A stretch of 64,000 bases of DNA. Origin: Cupriavidus basilensis. Its GTDB lineage: Bacteria > Pseudomonadota > Gammaproteobacteria > Burkholderiales > Burkholderiaceae. The position numbers and the translations under genes are program-made. Of the stretch, positions 6,766-15,693 are shown piece by piece (the first letter of the stretch is position 1; the number at the start of each line of letters is the position of its first letter). The DNA lies in NCBI RefSeq assembly GCF_008801925.2, contig NZ_CP062803.1, positions 4,402,001 through 4,466,000 of the forward strand. Direction: 5' to 3'. The notes beneath the pieces were generated by a model. It was not told the DNA's origin. It did not search any database and was given only the letters and a program-made list of their open reading frames with translations.

Positions 6766-8511
6766 ATGTTGTTTGCCGTTTCGCCCGCCTCCGGCCGCCT
6801 GCCGGCGCTCCGCTCGCGATGCCTCGCCGTTGCCGTGCTGGCCGCCTGGGGATGGAACGCGTGCGCGCAGACCGGGCCTGACCTGGCGGCAGCCGATGTG
6901 CCGGCCACGCCCATGGCGGCACAGCGTGCGGCTACCCCGCCTGAGGCTGACCCGCTGGCAGCGCTGATTTCGAACGAACAAGCGGCTGCAGCCCCGATAG
7001 CCGGCGAGATAGCCGGCGACGCCCCGGTTGCGGCAATCGCCCAGGAAGCGCCCAAGGCCGCCGCTGCGGATGGCGCTTCGCCCGCCACCAGCACTGCCAC
7101 CTCCCCCACCCTGCCAGAGCCGCCCCCGCCTGCTACCTGGGCCAATGCCGGCCTGGATGACAACGGCATCGAGCTCGCCGGCCCGCCCGATCCACCCTTG
7201 CCTCCGGAGCCGGTTGTTGCGCCTCCCCCGCCCGTGGTGCTCTTTCCCAAGCGCCTTGGCGAGTTCGTGGCGGACGCCATGCCCAAGACCGCCACGCCCG
7301 CCGAGGGCCAGGATGCCGACACGCCCGCGCTGGCAGGCGAAAGCTATGCGCTGGTGTCCCAGCTGCCCGCCGATGATCCTGCCGGCGAGCAGGTCTGGCG
7401 GCTTGGCTACAGTGGGCGCGCCGCGTACGACGATCGCACTACCGCCACCCGTGCCTGCGCTGGCGGTGGCACCTTGTCCACCGGCATCGGCGGCGGACTC
7501 GCCTGCCGCAGCACCGGCGAGGTCAAGGTCAAGGAGTCCCTGTTCTCGCTGGACGGCGGCGCACAGGTACAACTGGTGGCGCAGGCCAAGGGGACCGATG
7601 CTACGTCGATCAATGGCCGCCCGGCCGCGGTCGATCCCTATGCCCTGCTGCCGCAGATCTATACCTCGGTCACCGGGTTGTCGGTGCTGGACGGCGCCAC
7701 GATGTGGGCCGGCCGGCGCGAGAGCTCATCGTTCCTGATGTCGTCGGGGCTGCTGCCGCCTACGTCGCCGGCGATGCGTTTCGGCGTGGATAACGCCCGC
7801 TTTGGCGATATCGCGCTCAACTACCAGTACACCGCGCGCAATGACCTGAATGGCGCCAACCTGCCGAGCTATCACTCGCTGCGCACCGCGCCCATCGCCA
7901 CCAATGAGAAAGGCTCGGTGCAACTGGGCTATACGCGGGTGGAAGCGCAGCCGTTGATCCAGCAGACCGGAAGTGCGTGGTGGGTGTCAGCCATGCACGA
8001 GCAGCAAGGCGTGCTCGCCGGCACCAACCGCTTCGGCATGCAGTTTGGTGAGGGCAGCCGTAATGCGTTGACCGGCTACACCGGCATGGGGCCCGCCTTG
8101 TCGCGGGTACGCGTGGCTGAATCGATGGAGTGGAAGCAACGCTCGGGGCTGGGCCTGGCGGGCTCGGTCGAGTCCAGCATGCAGTTCGACCGCTCGCCGG
8201 TGGGCACGCTGCAGTGGATGGCCACGCGCGTGCGCCCCGCCTATATCGCGAGCGACCAGTTCAAGCTGACCTTCGAGGTGGCGCACGATCAGATCTCTTC
8301 GGGCTTCGGCGCCAGCGGACAGCGCACGGCCGTGACCGTGGCGCCTACCTTCACGCTTGGCAAGGCAGCCGGCAATGCCAACCTGCGCGCCTTCTACACC
8401 TACAGCAAGGCCAGCGACGTGGATGGCATCGCCTTTGCCTCACCCGCCGATACCTGGGCTTCGCAGACCTCGGGCTCCATCTTCGGCGTACAGCTCAATC
8501 GCCGCTGGTAG
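6766..8511 (+). CDS. LamB-type carbohydrate porin with Pro/Ala-rich N-terminal region
   Basis: The product is about 581 residues with an N-terminal signal peptide ending near ACAQT. A low-complexity Ala/Pro region of roughly 130 residues follows, then a beta-barrel-like C-terminal part of about 400 residues. The barrel part has LamB features: the WAGRRESSSFLMSSG segment, alternating aromatic strands such as NLRAFYTYSKAS, and the terminal GVQLNRRW, an aromatic end as in outer-membrane proteins. LamB porins admit sugars by facilitated diffusion. No sugar genes are adjacent, so the ligand is unknown. The start is uncertain: 6712 is the first ATG, and 6766 gives a compact signal peptide. The last 17 bases overlap the convergent aquaporin gene. 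Confidence 0.65.
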   Translation: MLFAVSPASGRLPALRSRCLAVAVLAAWGWNACAQTGPDLAAADVPATPMAAQRAATPPEADPLAALISNEQAAAAPIAGEIAGDAPVAAIAQEAPKAAAADGASPATSTATSPTLPEPPPPATWANAGLDDNGIELAGPPDPPLPPEPVVAPPPPVVLFPKRLGEFVADAMPKTATPAEGQDADTPALAGESYALVSQLPADDPAGEQVWRLGYSGRAAYDDRTTATRACAGGGTLSTGIGGGLACRSTGEVKVKESLFSLDGGAQVQLVAQAKGTDATSINGRPAAVDPYALLPQIYTSVTGLSVLDGATMWAGRRESSSFLMSSGLLPPTSPAMRFGVDNARFGDIALNYQYTARNDLNGANLPSYHSLRTAPIATNEKGSVQLGYTRVEAQPLIQQTGSAWWVSAMHEQQGVLAGTNRFGMQFGEGSRNALTGYTGMGPALSRVRVAESMEWKQRSGLGLAGSVESSMQFDRSPVGTLQWMATRVRPAYIASDQFKLTFEVAHDQISSGFGASGQRTAVTVAPTFTLGKAAGNANLRAFYTYSKASDVDGIAFASPADTWASQTSGSIFGVQLNRRW

Positions 8512-9319
8512 GCGTGATAGCGGCTGCAGCCGCCGCTCGCCATGGCGTCTTGCGCGTGAGCGGCGCGCGGCCCGGCAGCACCGCGGGTGCTCGCAGCAGC
8601 CAGTGGAAGACCAGCGCGGCGCTCAGCCCGCCCGCCAGCTGCGCCAGCACGAAGCCCGGCACATCGATGGCGCGAATGCCGGTGAAGGTTGCCGTCAGCG
8701 CGCACGCAAGGGTCAGCGCCGGGTTGGCGAATGACGTCGATGCCGTGAACCAGTACCCTGCAGTGATATAGCCCGCCACCGCGAACGGCACCAGCCCGGG
8801 CCGGCTGCGCCCGGTGCCAATCGCTATGCCGATGAGGCCAAAGGTGGCAACAAACTCGCTCCACCACATCGATGGCCCGGTGCGGCTTTGCGCCGACCAG
8901 GCCAGCATCGGCTCGCCAAACATCGCATGCGCGCAGGCGACTCCTGCGATGGCGCCGCCCATCTGCACCAGTCCGTAGCGCCAGGCATCGCGCGCTGGCA
9001 GCGCGCCACGCACCATCGCGCAGAGTGTGACGACCGGGTTGAAGTGCCCACCCGAGACCGGTCCCAGCGCCAGCAACAATGCAAGCAGCCCGCCGCCCGT
9101 GGCCAGCGAGTTCGCCAGCAAGGCCAGCGCGACATTGCCGCCGGCCAGTTGCTGCGCGCGAATGCCCGAGCCCACCACCACCGCTACCAGCAACGCCGTG
9201 CCGAGTCCTTCGGCGACCAGGCGCTGGCAGAGCGTGCTCGCAGCCGCAGGTACGCTTGCGCTGCGCGGTTCGGCAGCGTGGGCCGGGTCGGCCATGGCAT
9301 CGGGGGAAGGCGCGTGCAT
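8495..9319 (-). CDS. MIP/aquaporin family channel
   Basis: This 274-residue membrane protein has the two half-helix motifs of the aquaporin family: NPV at residues 94-96 (in GHFNPVVT) and NPA at 199-201 (in FANPALT). Six membrane segments can be traced. The change of the first NPA to NPV is seen in several bacterial MIP proteins, some of which are linked to arsenite or other small neutral solutes. No ars genes are nearby, so solute assignment is not possible. The first 30 residues are hydrophilic, and a later start (Met9) is possible. The stop lies inside the end of the convergent porin gene, a 17-base overlap. Confidence 0.85.
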   Translation of the reverse strand: MHAPSPDAMADPAHAAEPRSASVPAAASTLCQRLVAEGLGTALLVAVVVGSGIRAQQLAGGNVALALLANSLATGGGLLALLLALGPVSGGHFNPVVTLCAMVRGALPARDAWRYGLVQMGGAIAGVACAHAMFGEPMLAWSAQSRTGPSMWWSEFVATFGLIGIAIGTGRSRPGLVPFAVAGYITAGYWFTASTSFANPALTLACALTATFTGIRAIDVPGFVLAQLAGGLSAALVFHWLLRAPAVLPGRAPLTRKTPWRAAAAAAITPTSGD

Positions 9320-9811
9320 CGGGTTTGCAGTGATGGGCGGGAGCGCGCAGTGTTTCGTCTTTCGCCTTGCAGCGTCAATGCATGCTTGGGTTGTTTTGAA
9401 TGAACCGGTGGTATCGAATGCTTGGCGTGCTTGGCGTGCTTGGCTGATTCGCTATCGGGATGGCATGGATGGTGACATGACATCGCGAAAATCGGCGGTC
9501 AGGACCGAATGCGAAAAGCGGATTTTGAAGGTAATTGGCGCAATGCCGATAATCGCGGGCGCAACGGCACTGGACGGACGAATTCGTGCCTGAACATTAG
9601 GCGGTGGCATGCGGTATTGCAAGGGTTTGTGCGCTTGGGGCGAGGCCGCCGCAATGGAGGTGATAGACGCGTCCAGGCCGCGTTCTAAGCGGCGATATGC
9701 GAGTGGATGGGGCAAGACTGGTGCCCCAGGCTTGCGCCTCTCAGGCGCGCCGGAAGAAGGTCCGGCAAGGCAGCGATGAAACGATGGCCCCAATGGGATT
9801 GGGCCACAATG
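9320..9811. other. Intergenic region with a short triplicated 9-mer
   Basis: No gene is supported in these 490 bases between the aquaporin gene and the tRNA-Phe terminator. The only regular feature is TGCTTGGCG repeated in tandem at 9419-9427 and 9428-9436, with an imperfect third copy from 9437. Confidence 0.45.
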
Positions 9812-9849
9812 GAAAAAGCCCAAGACCTTTTCAGATCTTGGGCTTTTTC
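9812..9849 (-). terminator. Hairpin terminator downstream of tRNA-Phe
   Basis: A perfect 14-bp stem (9812-9825 with 9836-9849) has a 10-base loop and ends in T runs in either direction. It begins 7 bases after the tRNA 3' end on the minus strand, so it most likely ends the tRNA transcript. Confidence 0.85.
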
Positions 9850-9856
9850 GTAATGC

Positions 9857-9932
9857 TGGTGGCCTGGGACGGAATCGAACCGCCGACACAAGGATTTTCA
9901 ATCCTCTGCTCTACCGACTGAGCTACCGGGCC
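9857..9932 (-). tRNA. tRNA-Phe (GAA)
   Basis: Read on the minus strand, these 76 bases fold as a cloverleaf with an encoded 3' CCA. The anticodon loop TTGAAAA within the stem AGGAT/ATCCT gives anticodon GAA, phenylalanine. The D-loop (AGCTCAGTCGGTAGAGC) and T-arm (GGTTCGATTCC) are standard. One oddity is that the acceptor stem pairs G1-C72, G2-C71, C3-G70, C4-G69, G6-C67 and G7-C66, but position 5 is C and position 68 is A, a mismatch. Confidence 0.95.
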
Positions 9933-9992
9933 AAAGAAGCGAAACTATAGCAGCGCTTTTCGACCCGGTCAAGCGCTGCGTGCATCACCGCA

Positions 9993-10697
9993 TCATTGTT
10001 CCGCTGGTTCCGGCTTGTTGCGGCCGAGTTCCACGCCAAGCTGCTTGAGCTTGCGGTACAAGTGGGTGCGTTCGAGGCCGGTTTTCTCGGCGACGCGGGT
10101 CATGCTGCCGTGCTCGCGCAGCAAGTGGTATTCGAAGTAAGCGCGCTCGAACAGGTCGCGTGCTTCGCGCAGCGGCATGTCGAATGAGAAATGCATCTCG
10201 GCTTCGGGCAAGCGTTGCGGGCTGCCATTGGCGGTCTCGGCGGCGCTTTCCGCGGCAATCGCCGCCGTGCCCTCGCCAGTGCCGTTCGCTGGCAGCGCCG
10301 CGCCTGCGGCCACGCCCGAGCGCGGACGCTCGATGCCACGCGCCAGGCCCTGCTCGACTGCCGAAAGCAGCTTTTGCAAGGCAATTGGCTTCTCGAGGAA
10401 ATTGAGCGCGCCAATCTTGGTTGCCTCCACCGCGGTATCGATGGTTGCGTGACCCGACATCATGATGACAGGCATGGAGAGCAAGCCTTGGGCCGACCAC
10501 TCCTTGAGCAGCGTGACGCCGTCGGTATCGGGCATCCAGATGTCAAGCAGCACCAGGTCGGGCGTATTGCCGGCACGGTACTCGCGCGCTTTCTGCGCGT
10601 TTTCTGCCACTTCGACCACATGGCCTTCGTCGCTGAGGATTTCCGAGAGCAACTCCCGGATACCCATTTCGTCGTCGACTACGAGGATGGTTGCCAT
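9993..10697 (-). CDS. NtrX-like response regulator without AAA+ domain (REC-Fis)
   Basis: This 234-residue regulator has an N-terminal receiver domain (residues 1-120), with the phospho-acceptor Asp at 52 in LLDIWMPDTDG, an acidic pocket at DDE 8-10 and Lys103. A Gly/Ala-rich linker (about 125-165) leads to a C-terminal Fis-type helix-turn-helix (about 185-228, with TGLERTHLYRKLKQLG). The AAA+ ATPase that NtrC/NtrX proteins use to activate sigma-54 is absent, so it probably acts as a plain DNA-binding activator or repressor. The upstream minus-strand gene is the NtrY-like kinase, stop 52 bases before this ATG, its likely partner. The start at 10697 is set by the conserved MATILVVDDE opening. 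Confidence 0.85.
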   Translation of the reverse strand: MATILVVDDEMGIRELLSEILSDEGHVVEVAENAQKAREYRAGNTPDLVLLDIWMPDTDGVTLLKEWSAQGLLSMPVIMMSGHATIDTAVEATKIGALNFLEKPIALQKLLSAVEQGLARGIERPRSGVAAGAALPANGTGEGTAAIAAESAAETANGSPQRLPEAEMHFSFDMPLREARDLFERAYFEYHLLREHGSMTRVAEKTGLERTHLYRKLKQLGVELGRNKPEPAEQ

Positions 10698-10749
10698 ACT
10701 TCCCCTCTTGACCCCACCGCGGCTTGCCGGGTTCGGGGCCGCACATTGA

Positions 10750-13218
10750 CTATGCCAGTTTAACGAACAGGATGGAGATCTGCGCCCCGATGATGTCGGA
10801 ACCCTCCATGCGATTGCGCAACTCGATGCGTGCGCCGTGTTCGTCAATGATCTTCTTCACCATCGCAAGACCCAGGCCTGTTCCTTTGGCCTTGGTGGTC
10901 ACATACGGCTCGAACGCGCGACTAAGGATACGCGGAGCGAAACCGGGACCGTTATCCGCAATGGTGAGCTTGACGGCCTGCCGGTCTTCGCCGGCAGAAT
11001 CTTTGTATTCTACAGTCTCGGTGTGCAGAGCGATATGGGGCGCCGCCCTAGCCGCGCCGAGGTTGTCCGCCACCGCATCCTGCGCGTTTTGCAGCAGGTT
11101 GTGAATCACCTGGCGCAGCTGGGTCGGATCGCCCTTGATTTCGGGCAGGTTGGCGGCCAGCGACGGATGGATCACGGCATGCTCGTGCGTGCCGGTGTCG
11201 TCGATGCCGTATAGATGCAGCACTTCGGCGACCAGGCCGTTGAGCTGCAGTGACTGCAACAGCGCTGGCGGCGTGCGGGCGTAATCGCGGAAGTCGTCGA
11301 CCATGCGCTTCATGGCCTGCACCTGGTTGACGATGGTGGTGGCGCCGCGCTTGAGCACGTCGACGTCGGCGCCCTCCAGTTTGGGCGAGAGCTTCATCTG
11401 CAGGCGCTCGGCCGAGAGCTGGATCGGGGTCAGCGGATTCTTGATCTCATGCGCGAGGCGCCGGGCCACTTCGCCCCACGCCACCGAGCGTTGAGCGGAA
11501 ATCACATCGGAAATGTCGTCGAATACCACCACGTAGCCAGGTTCGTCGCGCTCGTCGCCGCGCCCGCCCGGCAGGCGCGCGCCGCGCACCAGCAGCGTGA
11601 GCGCCTGTTCCTCATCGCTCTGCGGCAGCTCGATCTGCTTTTGCCAGTGCTGCGCGCCGCCCAGCATTTCACTGGTGCTCTGCTCGGAGAAGGCCTGCCG
11701 CACGATGTCGCCGAAGTCGCCGAGGGCCGGGATGCTGTCGATGGGCTGGCCCAGCGCGCCGGCGAACGGCTGCCGGAAGATGCGCTCGGCCCCGGGGTTG
11801 GCGGTGATCAGCACGAAGCTGCGATCGAACACGAACACGCCGGCGGTGAGATTCTGCAGCACGCTCTCGAGATACGCCGTCGATTTCTCGAGCGCGCTGC
11901 GGTTCTGCTCCACCGCGATGCGTGCTTCCGACAGCTGGCGCGTCATCATGTTGAACTGCTGGGTCAGCATGCCAAGCTCGTCGCGGCTCTTTAGCTCGCG
12001 CTTGGGCGAGAGATCGCCCTCGGCCACTTCCTTGGTCCCTTGCAGCAACATCAGCAGCGGCCGCGCCAGCTGTCCGCCGAGCAGCAGCGCCAGCATCACG
12101 GCAATGAACACCGCGAGGAACAGCGTGAGCGTCAGCGTGCCGATATACATCTTGCGCAGGCCGGTGCGGCCGAGCGCCTTTTCCTGGTACTCCTGGTAGG
12201 CGCGCTGGACTTCGTCGGCATTGCGCGCCAACGCTGCCGGCACCGGATGCACGACCTGCAGGTAGCGCTCCTCGCGCACCGTGTCGCCCACCAGCCCGAA
12301 CCCGGACGATGCGGCGTCCTCGGGGCGGCGCTCGACAGACAGCCCCGACCCGGCCCAGCGGCTGGGCGCATTGAGGGCCGGCTTGCCCGCGGGCCCGCTG
12401 GCGCTATCCGCGGTTTTGGGTGCGTCGGTTTGCGCGGTGGGCGCCGGGCCCAGCGGCACGATGACGCGCAGCCGGTACAGGTGGGCGCCATCGGTACGCT
12501 CGGGCTGGTGATGGCTATCGACGGATGGATCGGTGCCCCCTTCCACCGCTGCATAGCCGCCGGCCAGCCGGGCCTGCTCGGCCAACACGCCAGAGGGCAG
12601 GTCCGGCACCAGCGACGCATAGTTGCTCGACGCCGTGGCGATCACGCGGCCGCTGCCGGTGAAGATGGCGGCTTCCTGCACGCCGTATTGCTCGCGCAGC
12701 CGGTTGAGCTGCAGCGAGGTGGCGACGTTGGGCGAGCTGGTGAGCTGGTCGGCCATCAGCCGCGCCTTGCCTTGCAGGTCCGACAACGAGCTGTCGATGG
12801 TGGAGCGGCCAAGGTTGAGGCCGGCCTCGAGCGCGGTCTCTACGCGAACGTCGAACCAGGACTCGATGCTGCGCGAGACGAACTGCAGCGACACCAGGTA
12901 GATCAGCACGCCGGGCAGCACGCCCACTACGCCGAAGAACACGGCGAGCTTGGTCATCAGCCGCGTGCCGAACTTGCCGCGGCGGTAGCGCAACCACAGG
13001 GTCAGCGCCAGCGCGCCGATGATCAGCACCAGCAGGATGCCGATCACCAGGTTGATCTTGAACAGCAGCGTGAAGTACCGATCGAAGAATTCGGTATTGG
13101 CCGAGGCGCCGGCGAGCAGTGCCACCAGCACCAGCGCCAGGAACACGATGATGCCCGCCACGACGCGGTAAAGCACGCGCCGGAACCGGCTGTCCCACAG
13201 GCTGGGTGGGGCGCTCAT
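10750..13218 (-). CDS. NtrY-like membrane sensor histidine kinase
   Basis: The 822-residue protein has three N-terminal membrane helices, a periplasmic region of about 280 residues, a further membrane helix near residue 360, a HAMP linker, a PAS domain (about 460-570) and the kinase core. The H-box LAHEIKNPLTP places the phospho-acceptor His near residue 589, and the ATPase domain ends with G-boxes NGPGFAP and KGTGLGLAMV. This layout is that of NtrY, the partner of NtrX in nitrogen and envelope/redox control in proteobacteria. It is translationally coupled to the DUF4390 gene: its ATG overlaps that stop by 4 bases. With the downstream REC-Fis regulator it forms a two-component pair. Confidence 0.9.
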   Translation of the reverse strand: MSAPPSLWDSRFRRVLYRVVAGIIVFLALVLVALLAGASANTEFFDRYFTLLFKINLVIGILLVLIIGALALTLWLRYRRGKFGTRLMTKLAVFFGVVGVLPGVLIYLVSLQFVSRSIESWFDVRVETALEAGLNLGRSTIDSSLSDLQGKARLMADQLTSSPNVATSLQLNRLREQYGVQEAAIFTGSGRVIATASSNYASLVPDLPSGVLAEQARLAGGYAAVEGGTDPSVDSHHQPERTDGAHLYRLRVIVPLGPAPTAQTDAPKTADSASGPAGKPALNAPSRWAGSGLSVERRPEDAASSGFGLVGDTVREERYLQVVHPVPAALARNADEVQRAYQEYQEKALGRTGLRKMYIGTLTLTLFLAVFIAVMLALLLGGQLARPLLMLLQGTKEVAEGDLSPKRELKSRDELGMLTQQFNMMTRQLSEARIAVEQNRSALEKSTAYLESVLQNLTAGVFVFDRSFVLITANPGAERIFRQPFAGALGQPIDSIPALGDFGDIVRQAFSEQSTSEMLGGAQHWQKQIELPQSDEEQALTLLVRGARLPGGRGDERDEPGYVVVFDDISDVISAQRSVAWGEVARRLAHEIKNPLTPIQLSAERLQMKLSPKLEGADVDVLKRGATTIVNQVQAMKRMVDDFRDYARTPPALLQSLQLNGLVAEVLHLYGIDDTGTHEHAVIHPSLAANLPEIKGDPTQLRQVIHNLLQNAQDAVADNLGAARAAPHIALHTETVEYKDSAGEDRQAVKLTIADNGPGFAPRILSRAFEPYVTTKAKGTGLGLAMVKKIIDEHGARIELRNRMEGSDIIGAQISILFVKLA

Positions 13219-14090
13219 GGCTGGCCCGCGGCCGGCTGCACCAGGGTGGTGGGAGAGAGCACGGTCGATACGGTCTGCGCAAACGGCACCGCACGCGTTT
13301 CGCCTGCCACCGCGGCGGACGCGGCGGACGCCGGCGCCGGTGTGGGCACGGGCACCAGTTGTGGCGGCGGCGTGGGCGCGGGCGGCGGCGGGAATTCGCT
13401 CGGCACGGTGAAGCTGAAGCGCCGCCATTCCGATGCCAGGTTCCACTCGCGGGTGTTGACGGCGTTGATCTGGAACGGCTTGGGCAGTTGCGTCAGGTCC
13501 AGGCGCATGCGCGCTTCGGCCTGGTAGGTCTCGCCCGGCTTGACCATGCTGCGCTCGAACACGCGCCAGCCACGCACGCGCTGGATGAACTGCAGCGCGC
13601 CCTTCAGGCGCATGAACGGCAATTGCAGGCCGCCGGTGGACACGCGGTACTGGCGTGTGAGCGGATGGTAGGACAGCCGCACGCTGCGGCTGGCATTGAC
13701 GGGCTTTTCATCGAACCAGTACCAGCGCGGGCGGGAGAGCTGGAAATCGACGACGAAATACAGCGAGATGCCTTTGTTGAGCGCGTCTTCAAGCGGCGGC
13801 GGCAGATCGAAATCGAAACTCGCGGCCAGATCGAAGCCGCCATCCTGGTACTCGATGCGGGCCTCGTTGACTTCAATGCCGTCGGCGCGCGCCGTGCCCG
13901 GCAGTGCGACCAGCGTCATCAGGATACCGAGCATGATCGTCGCCGCGAGCCACCACGACGCCAGCCGCGCGCGCGCGCTGCATATCGGGCCGGCGCCGGC
14001 TACTGAACCAGCTGCACGAGCCGCAGCAAGGGACACGCACGCACTGTCGTCTGGGACGCGAAGGACGAACAAGCGAAGCGGGTTCGGCAT
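13215..14090 (-). CDS. DUF4390 domain-containing exported protein
   Basis: This is a protein of about 291 residues. The ATG at 14090 fits just after the rsmB stop (14110). A shorter start at the second Met near the hydrophobic stretch LGILMTLVALPGTARA is also plausible, as this looks like the real signal peptide. The mature part, beginning DGIEVNEARIEYQDGG, is the DUF4390 domain, and a Pro-rich tail follows. DUF4390 genes sit between rsmB and ntrY in many betaproteobacteria, which suggests a link to NtrY signalling, but no function is established that I know. It overlaps ntrY by 4 bases. Confidence 0.8.
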   Translation of the reverse strand: MPNPLRLFVLRVPDDSACVSLAAARAAGSVAGAGPICSARARLASWWLAATIMLGILMTLVALPGTARADGIEVNEARIEYQDGGFDLAASFDFDLPPPLEDALNKGISLYFVVDFQLSRPRWYWFDEKPVNASRSVRLSYHPLTRQYRVSTGGLQLPFMRLKGALQFIQRVRGWRVFERSMVKPGETYQAEARMRLDLTQLPKPFQINAVNTREWNLASEWRRFSFTVPSEFPPPPAPTPPPQLVPVPTPAPASAASAAVAGETRAVPFAQTVSTVLSPTTLVQPAAGQP

Positions 14091-14109
14091 TGGGATCGAT
14101 TGGGATCGG

Positions 14110-15462
14110 TCAGGATCGTTTCTGGAAACGGGCGTAGAAGAAGCCATCGTGATCGGTGGGCAGGCCTTCCTGGCTGCCATTTCCGCCACCGGCCAACTGA
14201 TCCTTGCTACCCGGCAGCATCTGGCCGGGCGCTTGCAATCGTATCGCATCTGGTAGCTGTGCACCAAACCAGCGCGCCTGCTCTTCGTTCTCCGTTGGGA
14301 AAATAGAACAGGTGACATAGACCAGGATGCCGCCCGGCTTGAGCAGGTTCCAGAGCCGCGACACGATGCGCCGCTGCTCGGTGACCAGCCGCGGGATATC
14401 CACCTCGCGGCGCAGCCAGCGGATGTCCGGGTGGCGGCGCACGATGCCCGAGGCGGAGCACGGTACGTCGGCCAGGATGCGGTCGTACTGGCGGTTGTCC
14501 CACCAGTCCTGCGGGCGGCTTGCGTCGCCTACCACCACGGTGGCTTGCTGACCCAGGCGCGCGAGGTTCTCGTCGATGCGGGTGGCGCGCTGCGCGTCGC
14601 TCTCCAGCGCGGTGACTTCCACGTTGGCGAGTTCAAGGATGTGGCCGGTCTTGCCGCCGGGCGCGGCGCACGCATCGAGCACGCGCTGGCCGTCGGCCAG
14701 GTCCAGCAGCGGAGCTGCCAGTTGCGCGCCGGCGTCCTGCACCGAGACATCGCCCTCGGCAAACCCGGGGATCTGCGACACGGGAAACGCGCGCACCAGC
14801 CGCACGGCCTGCGGGCCGATGGCCACGCCCGCCATGCCGGCATTGAGCACACGCTTGAGGTAGTCGGGCACCGAGACCCGCGCCGTATTGACGCGCAGGG
14901 TCATGGGCGGGCGCACATTGGCGCTCTCGGCCAGCGCGGTCCACTGGTCCGGGTACGCCTTGCGCAGCGCATCCAGCCACCATGCGGGCAGGTTCCAGCG
15001 CGCTTCGTCGTCCTGGCGCACTTCGGCCAGCAGTGCCTTGCGTTCACGCAGGAAACGGCGCAGCACTGCGTTCACCAGCCCGCGCGCGTGCGCGGTCTTG
15101 GGCTCGGAGGCTGCCGCGCTGACGGCCTGGTCGACCACGGTGAACTCGGTATAACCCCCTTCCCCCTGCTCGTCCTCGACCAGCAGCGCGAGGGCCACGG
15201 CCAGCAGTGAATCCACCAGCGCGCCGGGCGGCCGGGTCACCAGCTTGGTGACCAGCGCGCGCGCCGTGCCGAACTGGCGCATGGTGCGATAGGCCAGGTC
15301 CTGCAGGGCGCCGCGCGTGGCGGCGTCGCGCACGCGGTCCAGGCGGTACTGGGCGGCGGCATTCTCGATGGCCAGCGGCAGCGCGCTGCCTTCGTTGACG
15401 CCGCGTACGGCAGCCGCGGCGGCGAGCATCTGGAAGGCGAGGGATTCGTGTTGCAGGCGCAT
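14110..15462 (-). CDS. rsmB: 16S rRNA (cytosine-967-C5)-methyltransferase RsmB
   Basis: The 450-residue enzyme has an N-terminal NusB-like RNA-binding domain (residues 1-150) and a C-terminal SAM-dependent methyltransferase domain. The SAM loop LDACAAPGGKTGH is in the middle of the protein. The two catalytic Cys motifs are DVPCSASG near residue 335 and VTCSIFPTEN near residue 384; in this family one Cys attacks C6 of cytosine and the other releases the enzyme. The start at 15462 opens with MRLQHESLAFQ, where family similarity begins. It lies first in the unit rsmB-DUF4390-ntrY-ntrX-like, and a terminator separates it from htpX upstream. Confidence 0.93.
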   Translation of the reverse strand: MRLQHESLAFQMLAAAAAVRGVNEGSALPLAIENAAAQYRLDRVRDAATRGALQDLAYRTMRQFGTARALVTKLVTRPPGALVDSLLAVALALLVEDEQGEGGYTEFTVVDQAVSAAASEPKTAHARGLVNAVLRRFLRERKALLAEVRQDDEARWNLPAWWLDALRKAYPDQWTALAESANVRPPMTLRVNTARVSVPDYLKRVLNAGMAGVAIGPQAVRLVRAFPVSQIPGFAEGDVSVQDAGAQLAAPLLDLADGQRVLDACAAPGGKTGHILELANVEVTALESDAQRATRIDENLARLGQQATVVVGDASRPQDWWDNRQYDRILADVPCSASGIVRRHPDIRWLRREVDIPRLVTEQRRIVSRLWNLLKPGGILVYVTCSIFPTENEEQARWFGAQLPDAIRLQAPGQMLPGSKDQLAGGGNGSQEGLPTDHDGFFYARFQKRS

Positions 15463-15550
15463 GACAGTGGGGCAGTGAGACGGTAAAACGGGGTGGCAGG
15501 GGGCAAGCCGCAAGCGGCGAGGACTGGCGGCAAGGCCGGGCGAGGCCAAA

Positions 15551-15590
15551 AAAACACTGCCCGCCGCTTCCGGGGAAGCACGGCGGGCAG
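15551..15590 (-). terminator. Rho-independent terminator after htpX
   Basis: CTGCCCGCCG (15557-15566) pairs with CGGCGGGCAG (15581-15590). On the minus strand the stem is followed by TG and a run of T (about 15556-15549). It lies between htpX and rsmB and separates the two units. Confidence 0.8.
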
Positions 15591-15693
15591 TTTACCCTGT
15601 CTGTGGCGGGGACCGGCGTTTTTGCGCCTGGCCGGCCGCGGCGGGAGGTAGCGCGGCGGCTTGGACCGCGCTTGTGCCTCGATTGGGCCGCGC

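Noticed and set aside
9857..9932. tRNA-Phe as the ICE integration site
   Set aside because: The integration-type 8-mer and the ICE genes lie 22 kb away, and no integrase or repeated tRNA end is near this tRNA.
12040..13527. A 495-residue open frame on the plus strand opposite the NtrY-like kinase
   Set aside because: It is antisense to a well-supported kinase and rich in His, Gln and Arg, as expected of a GC-rich shadow frame. No motif or start signal supports it.
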